A stretch of 34,517 nt of DNA from Peptococcaceae bacterium UBA5356 (GTDB lineage Bacteria > Bacillota > Peptococcia > DRI-13 > DTU073), in contig DHPU01000002.1 in assembly GCA_002407935.1 (NCBI GenBank), forward strand, positions 99,526 to 134,042, read 5' to 3'. Positions 1-8,149 of this stretch are shown piece by piece (the first letter of the stretch is position 1; each line of letters starts with the position of its first letter). The notes under the pieces were generated by a model that saw only the letters and a program-made list of their open reading frames with translations, made no database searches and was not told where the DNA came from. A program made the translations under genes and the position numbers.

Positions 1-173
1 TTTAATTTTTTCTGAAAAAGTGTTACGGAAGTATCTATTTCATCTAAATTATTCTTTAAAAGTGCCTGGTGCACAAGATGAAGATCTTTCCAGCCTGAGG
101 ATAACGGACCGTTTTCTGTTTTAAGCGCTTGTTCCAGATGCTCAAGCTTTCTTATTTCTCTCTGCTTATCCAT
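1..173 (-). CDS. fni: Type 2 isopentenyl-diphosphate delta-isomerase, N-terminal part (runs off the left edge)
   Basis: This ORF is open from an ATG at 173 to the window edge and gives 57 residues. It reads as the N-terminus of the FMN-dependent type 2 IPP isomerase (Fni/IDI-2), which interconverts IPP and DMAPP. Recognisable family features are the RKxEHLEQAL start and the segment DLHLVHQAL followed by LDEIDTSV, matching the family's pattern of HI.HAL, D..FVH.SLP and a strand leading into the flavin barrel. The catalytic part lies outside the window. The ATG is one base after the stop codon of the ispH-rpsA fusion, with no strong ribosome site, so translation is probably coupled. The neighbour makes IPP and DMAPP, so the pairing is sensible. 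As I recall, fni also follows the rpsA-like gene ypfD in Bacillus. The identification rests on a short stretch. Confidence 0.78.
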   Translation of the reverse strand, partial: MDKQREIRKLEHLEQALKTENGPLSSGWKDLHLVHQALLKNNLDEIDTSVTLFQKKL

Positions 174-174
174 G

Positions 175-2313
175 TTACTTTTTACTTTGTTTGCTGCTTT
201 GTTTGCTGCTTTCCTTACTATCTTCCTTACTATTTTGTTTACTATCGGTACTTTTCGCCTTTTTCTTTTTAATTAAATTTTCAAGAGTATTTCCCATGGT
301 GTCTCCAATAGTATCCCTGATAGTAATACTAGCTTCATTTGGCTGTTGTTCTATATATGTTTGGTATTCTTTTTTTTCTTTGTCTGTTGTTATATCCTTG
401 ATGCTAAGACTAATTCTTTTTTTATCTGCATCTATCTCAACAATTTTAACGTCAACTTTTTGTCCTTCCTTTAATATTTCTTCAACTTTGTTGATTCTTT
501 TCTCAGATATTTTGGAGATATGCAGAAGTCCTTCCAAGCCTGGTTCAAGTTCGACAAAAGCGCCAAAAGGCATGATGCGTGCTACTATTCCTTTGACAAT
601 ACTATTAACCTGATAATTATTCAAGGCTTCTTGCCAGGGGTCTGCTAATAGTTTTTTCAGGCTTAAAGAAACCTTTTGATTATCATAATCAACCTTCAGA
701 ACATAAACCTCAACTTCATCGCCTTCTTGAAGAACTTCCGACGGATGATTCACTTTTCCCCAGCCTAGTTCTGACACGTGAAGCAGTCCATCAATGCCGC
801 CAATATCTACAAAGACACCAAATTTCATTACTTTTTTGACAATGCCTTTTCTTGTTTCGCCTTCCGCTAATTGTTCCCATAAAGCGTTTCTCTTTTTAGC
901 ATATTCTTCTTCCAGCACAATTCTTTGAGAAAGAACAATCTTCTTTTTCTCCGGCTCAAATTCGATTACTTTTAACCGTAATTTTTTCTGTAAATAGTTC
1001 TGAAAATCCTCCACAAAAGTTCGCTCCACTTGTGAAGCAGGGACAAATCCCTTGATGCCTACATCCACCAGCAACCCGCCTTTGATAACCTCAATAACAG
1101 GTGCTTCAATTATTTCTCCGGTTTCTTTTGCTTTCGCCAATTTATCCATTGCTTCATTAAAATAAGCTTCCTTGCAGGATAAGAGAATGTTGCCTTCCCG
1201 ATCTTCCTTTAAAACCTCTACTAGTATTTTTTCTCCAATCTGTAAGTATTCCTTGGGATTTACTTTGTCATTTGGTAACTCGGTCAGGGGCACAATCCCT
1301 TCAGATTTACCACCAATATCGACTAGCACCTCATCATTATTAATTTGCACAATTGTACCTTCAACCATATCTCCTGGTTGAAAATTTTTTATATTGTATT
1401 CTTCCTGGAACTCTTGCCGTTCTTCGTTAACTTCTTCCATCTGCTCTTCATTAGTTTCTTTCATTAGTCCCTCATTAATTTCTTCCATTTTTTCAATAAC
1501 CTCCTTAATAATCCAGTCAGGGGTTGATGCTCCGGCGGTAACCCCTACAGTTAATTGTTTTTGAAACCAGGAAGGCTGTAATTCGGTGGCCTTCTCCAAG
1601 CAATAAACAGGGATATTATAATTCTGACATATTTCAGCAAGCTTTTGGGTATTGGAACTGTTTTTACCGCCAATCACAATCATTAAATCAACTTCTTGGG
1701 CTAACTTGGCTGCTGCTTCCTGACGGATTCTTGTCGCTGTACAAATAGTAGGCAATACTTTTAAATCAAGAACTTTCCCGTGTAAATACTTTACTGCTGC
1801 CGCAAACTTTTCTTCTTTTTCTGTTGTTTGGGCGAGGATAGCCACTTTATTATAAAGCGAGAGCTCAATCTCCTGTAGTTCCTCTAATGAAGAAACGATA
1901 ATCGCATTATTTTCAGTCCAAGCCTGGATCCCTTGCACTTCGGCGTGGTTTTTGTCACCAAGAACAATTACTTGATAACCTTGTTTTTGAGCCTCGTTTG
2001 CCAGTGTTTGGGCTTTACGAACATGAGGACAGGTAGTATCAATAATTTTATATCCTTTTTCCTGTAAATCACGATAAAGATTAGGCCCAATTCCGTGCGC
2101 TCTGATTAAAATAGAACCATAGCCTTGTAGTTCCCCCTCGGCCAGTTCTTTAATCCCTAACTTGCGGAGACGCTCCACTTCCTCTTGATTATGAATAAGC
2201 GGCCCGAGGGTTATTACCGGTTCTTTTGATTTTAAAGCCGTTTCTTCTGCTGTTTGCACAGCTCTTTTTACTCCAAAACAAAAACCGGTATGTTCTGCGA
2301 TTTTAATCTTCAC
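175..2313 (-). CDS. ispH: IspH-RpsA fusion: HMBPP reductase joined to four S1 RNA-binding domains
   Basis: The protein has 712 residues. Residues 1-275 are IspH, the [4Fe-4S] enzyme making IPP and DMAPP in the last MEP-pathway step. The three cluster cysteines are Cys12 (GFCFGVKRA), Cys95 (DTTCPH) and Cys191 (ICTATR). Active-site residues His41, His73, His123, Glu125, Thr164, Ser219-Ser220-Asn221 and Ser263 are all in place. After an acidic linker (about 276-310) come four S1 domains, roughly 313-380, 398-465, 484-553 and 570-638; the last two carry the classical FGVFV/FGAFV and GLLHVSE/GLLHISK motifs. The protein ends in a Lys/Ser-rich tail (681-712). This fusion is known in clostridia, where the S1 part is annotated as ribosomal protein S1-like. 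The start overlaps the plsC stop as ATGA, implying coupling. All key residues are intact. Confidence 0.95.
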   Translation of the reverse strand: MKIKIAEHTGFCFGVKRAVQTAEETALKSKEPVITLGPLIHNQEEVERLRKLGIKELAEGELQGYGSILIRAHGIGPNLYRDLQEKGYKIIDTTCPHVRKAQTLANEAQKQGYQVIVLGDKNHAEVQGIQAWTENNAIIVSSLEELQEIELSLYNKVAILAQTTEKEEKFAAAVKYLHGKVLDLKVLPTICTATRIRQEAAAKLAQEVDLMIVIGGKNSSNTQKLAEICQNYNIPVYCLEKATELQPSWFQKQLTVGVTAGASTPDWIIKEVIEKMEEINEGLMKETNEEQMEEVNEERQEFQEEYNIKNFQPGDMVEGTIVQINNDEVLVDIGGKSEGIVPLTELPNDKVNPKEYLQIGEKILVEVLKEDREGNILLSCKEAYFNEAMDKLAKAKETGEIIEAPVIEVIKGGLLVDVGIKGFVPASQVERTFVEDFQNYLQKKLRLKVIEFEPEKKKIVLSQRIVLEEEYAKKRNALWEQLAEGETRKGIVKKVMKFGVFVDIGGIDGLLHVSELGWGKVNHPSEVLQEGDEVEVYVLKVDYDNQKVSLSLKKLLADPWQEALNNYQVNSIVKGIVARIMPFGAFVELEPGLEGLLHISKISEKRINKVEEILKEGQKVDVKIVEIDADKKRISLSIKDITTDKEKKEYQTYIEQQPNEASITIRDTIGDTMGNTLENLIKKKKAKSTDSKQNSKEDSKESSKQSSKQSKK

Positions 2314-2918
2314 TTTCTATGCACATCCTTTAATAAACGGTTCATTTCTTCCCTTATTTCCGAGGTTACTTTATCCAAATCCTCGGCACTTATTTTTTGC
2401 TCGTATAAATCAGTATAATAAAAAGGGCGTCCGATATTTATAATTATTTTACCCCTTAAAGAGAGAGGAAATGTGGTGCGTGAACCTGAAATAACCATAG
2501 GAATAATGGGAGCTTTTGCTCTTAAGGCAAAAAGAGCGGCACCGGGATGGAAAGGAAGTAGCTCCCCTGTTTTATTCCTCGTTCCCTCGGGAAAAAGCGC
2601 CAGCACATCACCCTTCTGTAGTATTTCCGTGGTCATGCGTAGTGCGTTTCGATCAGGACGTCCACGTTTAATTGGGAAAGCATGCAGTAATCTGATAATA
2701 GTTCCGAAAACCGGAACTTTAAAGAGCTCTTCTTTGGCCATAAAATGAACGACCCTATTGACGGAAGAGGCTAAAATAACCGGATCCCAATAGGAAACAT
2801 GATTTGCTACTAGCACAACTGGACCTTCCCGAGGAATGTTTTCTTTTCCTTGGATAATCCAGCAATTAAAAACTACCAGATAAAATTTCAAAAGCTTTAA
2901 AACAATTTTATAAAACAT
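2310..2918 (-). CDS. plsC: 1-acyl-sn-glycerol-3-phosphate acyltransferase
   Basis: This is a 202-residue PlsC-type acyltransferase, which transfers a fatty acyl group to position 2 of lysophosphatidate in membrane phospholipid synthesis. It shows the catalytic NHVSYWDP block (His40, four residues, Asp45), the substrate-binding FPEGTR block at 109-114, and the later PIIPMVISG block. A hydrophobic N-terminal segment (about 3-22) should hold it at the cytoplasmic face of the membrane. The length is normal for the family. It starts two bases after the aroH-cmk stop, with a GAGG about ten bases upstream, and ends in an ATGA overlap with ispH-rpsA, so it sits inside one operon. A cmk-plsC-rpsA arrangement is common in Firmicutes. 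Confidence 0.93.
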   Translation of the reverse strand: MFYKIVLKLLKFYLVVFNCWIIQGKENIPREGPVVLVANHVSYWDPVILASSVNRVVHFMAKEELFKVPVFGTIIRLLHAFPIKRGRPDRNALRMTTEILQKGDVLALFPEGTRNKTGELLPFHPGAALFALRAKAPIIPMVISGSRTTFPLSLRGKIIINIGRPFYYTDLYEQKISAEDLDKVTSEIREEMNRLLKDVHRK

Positions 2919-2920
2919 GT

Positions 2921-3982
2921 CTATCTATCCTCAACCTTATCTTTTTTCTGTTTAGATATACGGAGAATTTCATTAATAACTTCTTCCGGACTCAAGGCGG
3001 TAGTATCAATAATCACCGCATCCCGAGCTGGTTTCAAGGGACTGGAGACCCTATTTTCGTCCAGATAATCGCGCTGGGCTAAGTCCTCTTTTACAAAAGC
3101 CAAATCATTTTTATATCCTTTTTTCTGTAACTCTAAGTATCGGCGTTGCGCTCTTTCTTCTAACGAGGCCGTTAAAAAAATCTTGCAAGCAGCCTCAGGG
3201 AGGACTACAGTACCGGCATCCCGGCCATCCATGACGACATTTTTATAGTGGGCTAACATACGCTGCATGCTAACTAATTCTTGACGAACACTTGGATACA
3301 TCGCTACTTTAGAAACATTCTGGCTAATTAAAGGAGCTCTAATTGTTGTTGTTACATTAATCCCATTACAGTATACTTCTTGTTCACCATTAGGCTGACG
3401 AAGCAGTTCAATCTTTGTTAAAGCAGTAAGGTTTCGAAGTGCCTCCTCATCATCTAGAGAAATGCCTTTGTTTAATGCTAAAGAGGTAATTGCTCTGTAC
3501 ATAGCTCCTGTATCAATATATAAATAGCCTAATCGATTAGCAAGCATTCTGGCAATGGTACTTTTACCTGCTCCGGCAGGCCCGTCGATAGTGATTTGCA
3601 TGGGATTATTTTGCAAATCAGGCCGTAATTGCACAGCCTCATTTAAATAGATATGTTTAATTTTAGTCTTTTTTTTCAAATAAGCATGAATCAGAATGCG
3701 AATACACAGTGGTAAACCATGCGACACATCCGCCTCTACACTACCTAAAAGAGGAACATTATTCAACCCCATTAAGCGAGCAGCTTTAGCTGGAAACTCA
3801 GCATGCAAATCGGGTGTTGTCGTAAAAATAATACTGACAAGATTTTCTTGCTGATCCTCCGTAATATTTAAGCCATTAGCAGTAAAGATGGTGCTTAATA
3901 ATCTTTGGGTTTCATTCAAGATTTGTGCTGGCGTATCAGCCGATACTGTTGTGGCACCACGAATTCCATATAGTTTCATCAT
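2921..3982 (-). CDS. cmk: AroH-type chorismate mutase fused to cytidylate kinase
   Basis: The protein has 353 residues in two enzymes. Residues 1-122 match monofunctional AroH chorismate mutase (chorismate to prephenate): GIRGATTV with Arg8, TPDLHAEFPAKAAR, Glu83, CIRIL with Arg95, and the IYLNEAVQLRPDL end with Tyr112. The residue aligning with Cys75 of the Bacillus enzyme appears to be glycine (from memory). Residues 127-350 are CMP kinase: P-loop GPAGAGKST at 134-142, DTGAMYRA, DGRDAGTVV at 252-260, and the R-rich lid region ERAQRRYLE. Only about five residues join the two, so the fusion is real and in one frame. The ATG overlaps the HutP-family stop as TAATG. Two Met codons lie together (3982 and 3979). 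The Cmk part anchors the gene in the conserved cmk-plsC-rpsA block. Confidence 0.92.
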   Translation of the reverse strand: MMKLYGIRGATTVSADTPAQILNETQRLLSTIFTANGLNITEDQQENLVSIIFTTTPDLHAEFPAKAARLMGLNNVPLLGSVEADVSHGLPLCIRILIHAYLKKKTKIKHIYLNEAVQLRPDLQNNPMQITIDGPAGAGKSTIARMLANRLGYLYIDTGAMYRAITSLALNKGISLDDEEALRNLTALTKIELLRQPNGEQEVYCNGINVTTTIRAPLISQNVSKVAMYPSVRQELVSMQRMLAHYKNVVMDGRDAGTVVLPEAACKIFLTASLEERAQRRYLELQKKGYKNDLAFVKEDLAQRDYLDENRVSSPLKPARDAVIIDTTALSPEEVINEILRISKQKKDKVEDR

Positions 3983-4401
3983 TATACGGTAAAGGGAGCG
4001 GCGCGGTGACCTAAGCCAATCGCTACTTCATTCAGATGCAAAAGACCTATTCCTAGAAAGACAGCAACGCTAATATGGTCATCTTGCCGAGCAATCCCAA
4101 TTTTTCCTCCTACATTTAATCCCAAGGCTTTAGGCATAATTTGGGCGAGAGCTTCGCGGGTAGCACCGGCCACGGCTCCTTCGTCATAATGATTTTCTTT
4201 AATCACATTTTCTCTTTTTGCTGCGACAATCGCCCTTTCGATAATTACTTTAATTGATGTAATATATTCACCACCAATATCTACAGCCACAGTCCTGATA
4301 CCCATTCCCGCATATTCTTTTTTAAATTTAACTTCTTCTTCTCGACTTTCCGTCAAGGCAATTTTTATTGCTGCCGAAGCAACTTTTCTTGAACCAATCA
4401 T
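3982..4401 (-). CDS. HutP-family RNA-binding regulator-like protein
   Basis: The 139-residue protein resembles HutP, the hexameric histidine- and Mg-dependent antiterminator of Bacillus hut mRNA. Matching features are the spacing and character of the NVIKENHYDEG helix region, ATREAL, the strand ISVAVFLGIG, and the closing LNEVAIGLGHRAAPF, which mirrors the HutP C-terminus around its terminal His. Two metal-binding histidines that Bacillus HutP carries in the HALYH segment (recalled from memory) are not seen at the matching place here. No hut genes are nearby. It abuts aroH-cmk by a TAATG overlap, so it may control, or simply travel with, this nucleotide/aromatic/lipid operon. The family assignment is fairly good; the regulatory target is unknown. 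Confidence 0.72.
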   Translation of the reverse strand: MIGSRKVASAAIKIALTESREEEVKFKKEYAGMGIRTVAVDIGGEYITSIKVIIERAIVAAKRENVIKENHYDEGAVAGATREALAQIMPKALGLNVGGKIGIARQDDHISVAVFLGIGLLHLNEVAIGLGHRAAPFTV

Positions 4402-4476
4402 TAATCATTACCTAACTTTCTTTATGCTTATTCTAATCCTAATTTGGATTTTATAATATTAAAAAAAAAATAGCAA

Positions 4477-4953
4477 CTATTTCATCTTCACAGGGGCAAA
4501 ATATCTTCTCCCCGTGCCTGTTACCTGAGTTTGAAAAGCCGGTTTTTGGATATTCGGAGTTTTTTTACTTACCATTACCGTTACTGGCAGATTTTCGACA
4601 GGATTAAAAATGGAAATAAGATCACCTTCTTTAACCGCTAGACTAACTTCCTTCCTTAAAAAACTACCAGCCTCTAGCCCATTGATTTCAATCTCTACAT
4701 CAGGTCTGCTCTGGTAATCAAGGAGCTCTAAAGTTATACTTGTCCAGGGTGTAGAGGAGACACTTTCCGCTTGGGATAATAAGGCTTCGTTCTTGAGAGG
4801 TTCTCCCTCCAGACGTAAAGCTAAATTCAGGCGTGAACCCATTCCTGGAACCAGCAATAAGGCTTGCGTACAAAGCAATAAGACAAACAAAAACTTAATG
4901 CAGAAAATAGACACTTTCTCAATTTGCGCAAGCAACCTTTCTACATAATCCAC
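4477..4953 (-). CDS. Conserved-looking hypothetical membrane-anchored protein
   Basis: I do not recognise this 158-residue protein. It has one strong membrane segment at about residues 17-36 (hydrophobic, ending in LLLVPGMG), preceded by a short N-terminal stretch, then a soluble part of about 120 residues that should lie outside the membrane. That part alternates strands and turns, with EIEINGLEAG and VKEGDLISI segments, which suggests a small beta domain. Start: GTG at 4953, supported by AGGAAGG ten bases upstream. It sits between rluB and the HutP-family gene on the same strand, with 72- and 75-base gaps, so it is probably part of the same transcription block. No enzyme motif or metal site is visible. 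Confidence 0.7.
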   Translation of the reverse strand: MDYVERLLAQIEKVSIFCIKFLFVLLLCTQALLLVPGMGSRLNLALRLEGEPLKNEALLSQAESVSSTPWTSITLELLDYQSRPDVEIEINGLEAGSFLRKEVSLAVKEGDLISIFNPVENLPVTVMVSKKTPNIQKPAFQTQVTGTGRRYFAPVKMK

Positions 4954-5025
4954 GAATTATATACCTTCCTTAGCTTTCGGCGATTTTCAGTATAAAAAAG
5001 ATCTTTCTTTACTTAACATAACCAT

Positions 5026-5760
5026 TTAGGACTTAGAATATGATTTCAAAGCAGCAATTTCCTGTGCATTCAAATAGCGATATTGTCCGGTAGCAAGCTC
5101 CCCTAATTCTAGTCCGGCAAAGGCGATTCTTTTCAAAGAAATAACCGGATGTCCTATTTTTTCGCACATTCGACGCACTTGACGGTTACGTCCTTCTTTA
5201 ATAGTAAGCTCTATTATTGTTTCCGTCTGCTCTTTTTGCAAAACTTTTACCACCGCAGGCTGGGTAATTCCATCCTCAAGCTCTACGCCCTTTTCCAGCT
5301 TTTTAAGCACATGATTTACCACATAACCTTGTATACTGGCTAGATAGGTTTTAGGTATTTGATAACGAGGATGTGTCAGACGATAGGCTAATTCCCCATC
5401 ATTAGTCAGCAGTAACAGCCCTTCTGTGTTGTAATCCAGTCTGCCCACCGGATAAACACGTTCCTTTATCCCTTTGCAGAAATCAATGACTTTTGTTCTG
5501 CCCTGGGGATCAGCAAGAGTAGTTACCACTCGAAGGGGTTTATTGAAAAGAAGATATACCTTTTTTTCTTCGGGTTGTACTACTTTACCCTGAACTTCGA
5601 TTTTATCTTTGTCTGGTTCTATTTGAACTCCCATTTCCGTAATAACTTGTCCATTAACCCTAACTAATCCTTGCTTAATCATTTCCTCTGCTCCGCGCCG
5701 CGAGGCGATCCCAGAGCGGGCCAGATATTTTTGTAGTCTTTCCAGCTTACCCACCACCAT
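5026..5760 (-). CDS. rluB: RluB/RsuA-family rRNA pseudouridine synthase
   Basis: This 244-residue protein isomerises a uridine in ribosomal RNA to pseudouridine; the closest named relative is RluB of 23S rRNA. An S4 RNA-binding domain occupies about residues 5-52 (LERLQKYLARSGIASRRGAEE, then VRVNGQ). The catalytic domain follows, with the family motif GRLDYNTEGLLLLTNDG at 106-122 and catalytic Asp109. The late motif EGRNRQVRRMCE is also present. The length is typical. The start is not settled: ATG 5760 is followed at once by two in-frame GTG codons, and the upstream purine stretch is weak. It follows spmA-spmB, as in Bacillus (spmA-spmB-rluB). Confidence 0.93.
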   Translation of the reverse strand: MVVGKLERLQKYLARSGIASRRGAEEMIKQGLVRVNGQVITEMGVQIEPDKDKIEVQGKVVQPEEKKVYLLFNKPLRVVTTLADPQGRTKVIDFCKGIKERVYPVGRLDYNTEGLLLLTNDGELAYRLTHPRYQIPKTYLASIQGYVVNHVLKKLEKGVELEDGITQPAVVKVLQKEQTETIIELTIKEGRNRQVRRMCEKIGHPVISLKRIAFAGLELGELATGQYRYLNAQEIAALKSYSKS

Positions 5761-5798
5761 TTTCCAACTTTACTTTCACGTTTTTTTAATTATACCTC

Positions 5799-6332
5799 TT
5801 AACCAAAAACCTTGCTAACAATATAAACGGAAGCAGCAAAAGAAATTACATCGGCCAGCAGCCCTACCCCTAGTGAATATCGGTATTTACTTATGCCTAC
5901 TGAACCAAAATATACAGCTAAAATAAAAAAGGTAGTATCGGTACTTCCTTGCATCGTTGAAGCTAAACGTCCAAGATAAGAATCGGCTCCGTGGGTATTA
6001 ATCAGCTCGGCCGTGATTCCCAGAGCAGCACCTCCCGATAAGGGGCGCATGATGGCTAAAGGCAAAATATCGGGTGGTAGATGTATGAAACTAAAAAAAT
6101 CGCCGCAAGACCGCTCGATTAGGCCGATGACTCCAGCCTGCCTGAAAATACTGACTGCCATCATCATGGCGACTAAAAAAGGAATTATTCTTACGGCTAA
6201 ACCAAAGCCTTCTTTGGCTCCCTTCACAAAGCATTCATATACTTTAACACGCCGCAAACTACCATAGAGGAGAATAAAGAAAATTAATCCGGGGATAGCC
6301 CATCTGGAAACTTCATAGATAATCTTTTCCAC
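5799..6332 (-). CDS. spmB: Spore maturation protein B
   Basis: SpmB is a 177-residue integral membrane protein which, with SpmA, is needed for normal dehydration of the spore core. It carries the nucleoside-recognition (gate) fold. Visible features are about four to five hydrophobic helices, the core segment IMRPLSGGAALGITAEL and the STMQGSTDTTFFILAVYFG segment characteristic of the family. The length matches family members. The start is GTG at 6332, with an AAGGGGG site eight bases upstream. It lies 52 bases after spmA and 38 bases before rluB, so the three are very likely co-transcribed. Confidence 0.93.
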   Translation of the reverse strand: MEKIIYEVSRWAIPGLIFFILLYGSLRRVKVYECFVKGAKEGFGLAVRIIPFLVAMMMAVSIFRQAGVIGLIERSCGDFFSFIHLPPDILPLAIMRPLSGGAALGITAELINTHGADSYLGRLASTMQGSTDTTFFILAVYFGSVGISKYRYSLGVGLLADVISFAASVYIVSKVFG

Positions 6333-6384
6333 GGAGGAGGCCCCCTTTTTTAAAGCTTCTAATCTAAGACATATGTAAACGTCT

Positions 6385-6966
6385 CTAAGACTTACGCAAA
6401 TGCCGCATCAAGCCATCTGTTAATAAAGCTATCGTCATCCCGACAGTAGTGGCAAAAAGAGTGGTTCCGATGATTTCGGTAGGATTGCCCGATCCTGCCG
6501 CAATGCGTATCCCAATAATCGTGGCTGGGAGAAGAGTAATACTGGATGTATTCATGGCCAGAAAAGTACACATGGCAGCACTGGCTACCTGCTTATTCGG
6601 GTTCAAGGTCTGCAGCTCTTGCATGGCTTTTAAACCAAAAGGAGTAGCCGCATTTCCCAGCCCTAGTAAATTAGCACTAAAGTTCATTAAAATTAAGCCC
6701 ATTGCCGGATGTTCTTGTGGAACAGAGGGAAAAAGCAATTTGGTGAACGGTCGTAAGATTCTGGCAAAAAGCTTAATTAAGCCAGCTTCTTCTGCCACTT
6801 TCATTAGTCCTAACCATAAACTCATTACGCCAATCAATTCTAAAGCATATTTAACGGCAGTCTGCGCAGCCTGAAAGACGGCCTGAGTTACTATTTCCGG
6901 TTGCCCCTTTATTCCTGCTAAGATAATTCCGACTAAGATCATTACCAGCCAAATAAGATTAATCAT
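6385..6966 (-). CDS. spmA: Spore maturation protein A
   Basis: SpmA has 193 residues and several membrane segments. It works with SpmB in the maturation of the spore core. Family hallmarks are LELIGVMSLWLGLMKVAEEAG near residues 42-62, the NFSANLLGLGNAATPFG gate motif near 94-110, and TFLAMNTSSITLLPATIIGIR near 133-153. The protein begins with a hydrophobic helix directly at Met1. An AGGGGAT sequence lies just upstream of the ATG. The gene lies downstream of the gerW terminator hairpin, so it probably has its own promoter in the short gap 6967-7035, although no clear one was found. Confidence 0.94.
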   Translation of the reverse strand: MINLIWLVMILVGIILAGIKGQPEIVTQAVFQAAQTAVKYALELIGVMSLWLGLMKVAEEAGLIKLFARILRPFTKLLFPSVPQEHPAMGLILMNFSANLLGLGNAATPFGLKAMQELQTLNPNKQVASAAMCTFLAMNTSSITLLPATIIGIRIAAGSGNPTEIIGTTLFATTVGMTIALLTDGLMRHLRKS

Positions 6967-7035
6967 CTAATCCCCTTCACTCGGTCTTTATCTTTGGTAA
7001 ACCTTATGAAAAGAAGATTATCTTTAGAACACACC

Positions 7036-7073
7036 AAAAAGGTGGGGACAACTTTCCATCCCAACACCTTTTT
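7036..7073 (-). terminator. Rho-independent terminator after gerW
   Basis: The arms AAAAAGGTG (7036-7044) and CACCTTTTT (7065-7073) are perfect complements. An inner GGGA/TCCC pairing (7045-7048 with 7059-7062), a two-base bulge and a ten-base loop complete the hairpin. On the minus strand it follows the gerW stop by 15 bases and ends in a T run. A T run also flanks it on the plus strand, so it could act both ways. Confidence 0.8.
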
Positions 7074-7088
7074 CATATACTATATTAA

Positions 7089-7556
7089 TTACCAATTATC
7101 TTGCGTGCCGACAAACTCCGCACTGGGATTAGGGGTTACAGTACCCGGCTGCCCCTTTTTCTTCATTATTTCTTGTATTTGTTCGATGATCTGAGCTCCC
7201 ATATCGACAAGTCTATCCATAAAGGCTCCTTTTTCGTTAACGGCCATTAATCGGACTTGTCCGTTACCTACCACTAAAAATCCTACCGGTTGCACAGAAA
7301 CGCCTGCTCCGCTGCCTCCACCAAAAGGTAAGACTGTGCTTCCTGATTTTTGATCCTCTCCTCTACCTACCCCTCCTCCACAAACGCCAAATTCACTACC
7401 GCCGGCAGCAAATCCGCAGGCAACCCGTGAGATAGGAATAATCACAGTTCCGTCAGGAGCTTCCACGGCATCCCCTACAACGGTATTGACATCCACCATT
7501 TCTTTGATGCTTTCCATGGCTGTTTTCATAAGTCCTTCAATAGGATGATCGCTCAT
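7089..7556 (-). CDS. gerW: GerW/YtfJ family sporulation protein
   Basis: The protein has 155 residues and matches the GerW (YtfJ) spore family, which in Bacillus is made in the forespore and needed for germination through the GerA-type receptor. It shows the N-terminal IEGLMKTAMESIKEMVDVNTVVGDAV pattern, the VIIPISRVACGFAAGG segment and the glycine-rich stretch GVCGGGVGRG followed by FGGGSGAGVSVQPVGFLVV. The rest is a helical tail with a short glycine/proline-containing end. The stop of the upstream DUF2953 gene overlaps its start by four bases (ATGA), the usual ytfI-ytfJ pairing. A terminator follows. Confidence 0.93.
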   Translation of the reverse strand: MSDHPIEGLMKTAMESIKEMVDVNTVVGDAVEAPDGTVIIPISRVACGFAAGGSEFGVCGGGVGRGEDQKSGSTVLPFGGGSGAGVSVQPVGFLVVGNGQVRLMAVNEKGAFMDRLVDMGAQIIEQIQEIMKKKGQPGTVTPNPSAEFVGTQDNW

Positions 7557-8149
7557 TGACTAATCCTCCTTAGCAAATTTCTGATTTTCCTGAAATTAGT
7601 TAGTAAATAGTACATGATAATCATAATATGACCCAGCGGGAACTCTAATATGCAAGAAAAATCAATCAGCAATAAATTTTGTTGTTGGTAATTAGGAATA
7701 ATTGCTATTTTATTTTCCGTTTCAGTGAGGTTAAAGTAACGACCCAGCTGACTGTAAATGACTCCCCAGATCCACCAGAATGAGCCAACTGCTAAGGCTG
7801 TTTGAGCGGTATTCGACAGACTAGCCTCGGTATATAAACTGATTTTTTTTATTTTGATTGGTCGGGCAATTTTGTGTAGTGTATTTATTGTTTCCCGGAA
7901 TACCGTAAAAGAAATTTGCTGTAGTAAAAAGAGTCTAGCAAAGACTCTTGGCCAGGCAACATCAGTAGCCCGAAGATCCGCTGGCGGTTTCTGCTGCCAG
8001 AACCTATTTTTAGACAGAACCCAAAATAATTTGGTAAGCGGATGATGTTTATTGCTAAAGTTCAAACGAAGCGGAATAAACCAGATCTTCAGTAATAATT
8101 CTAACTGCACCGCATTAGGTTTTCGATAAAAGTGTAGATAAATCTTCAT
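7553..8149 (-). CDS. DUF2953 (YtfI-like) protein lacking the usual N-terminal membrane helix
   Basis: This 198-residue protein belongs to the DUF2953 family that almost always precedes gerW in sporeformers. The family pattern is visible: a strand repeat at the N-terminus (LQLELLLKIWFIPLRL-like), a central variable part, GSFWWIWGVIYSQLG near residues 122-136 and the final ILEFPLGHIMIIMYYLL hydrophobic stretch. Relatives as I recall them begin with a membrane helix. Here an in-frame TAA lies directly before the ATG, so that helix is absent. The strong GGAGG (8163-8167) is 13 bases from this ATG but only six from an out-of-frame ATG at 8156 that opens a 13-codon ORF. The function is unknown; the gerW link points to the forespore. 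Confidence 0.82.
   Translation of the reverse strand: MKIYLHFYRKPNAVQLELLLKIWFIPLRLNFSNKHHPLTKLFWVLSKNRFWQQKPPADLRATDVAWPRVFARLFLLQQISFTVFRETINTLHKIARPIKIKKISLYTEASLSNTAQTALAVGSFWWIWGVIYSQLGRYFNLTETENKIAIIPNYQQQNLLLIDFSCILEFPLGHIMIIMYYLLTNFRKIRNLLRRISQ

Noticed and set aside
191..613. Plus-strand ORF opposite ispH-rpsA (and similar opposite-strand ORFs within real genes, such as 1172-1381, 5149-5343 and 6449-6874)
   Set aside because: They lie wholly inside strongly supported genes, have no ribosome site of note, and their sequences look like antisense translations without domains.
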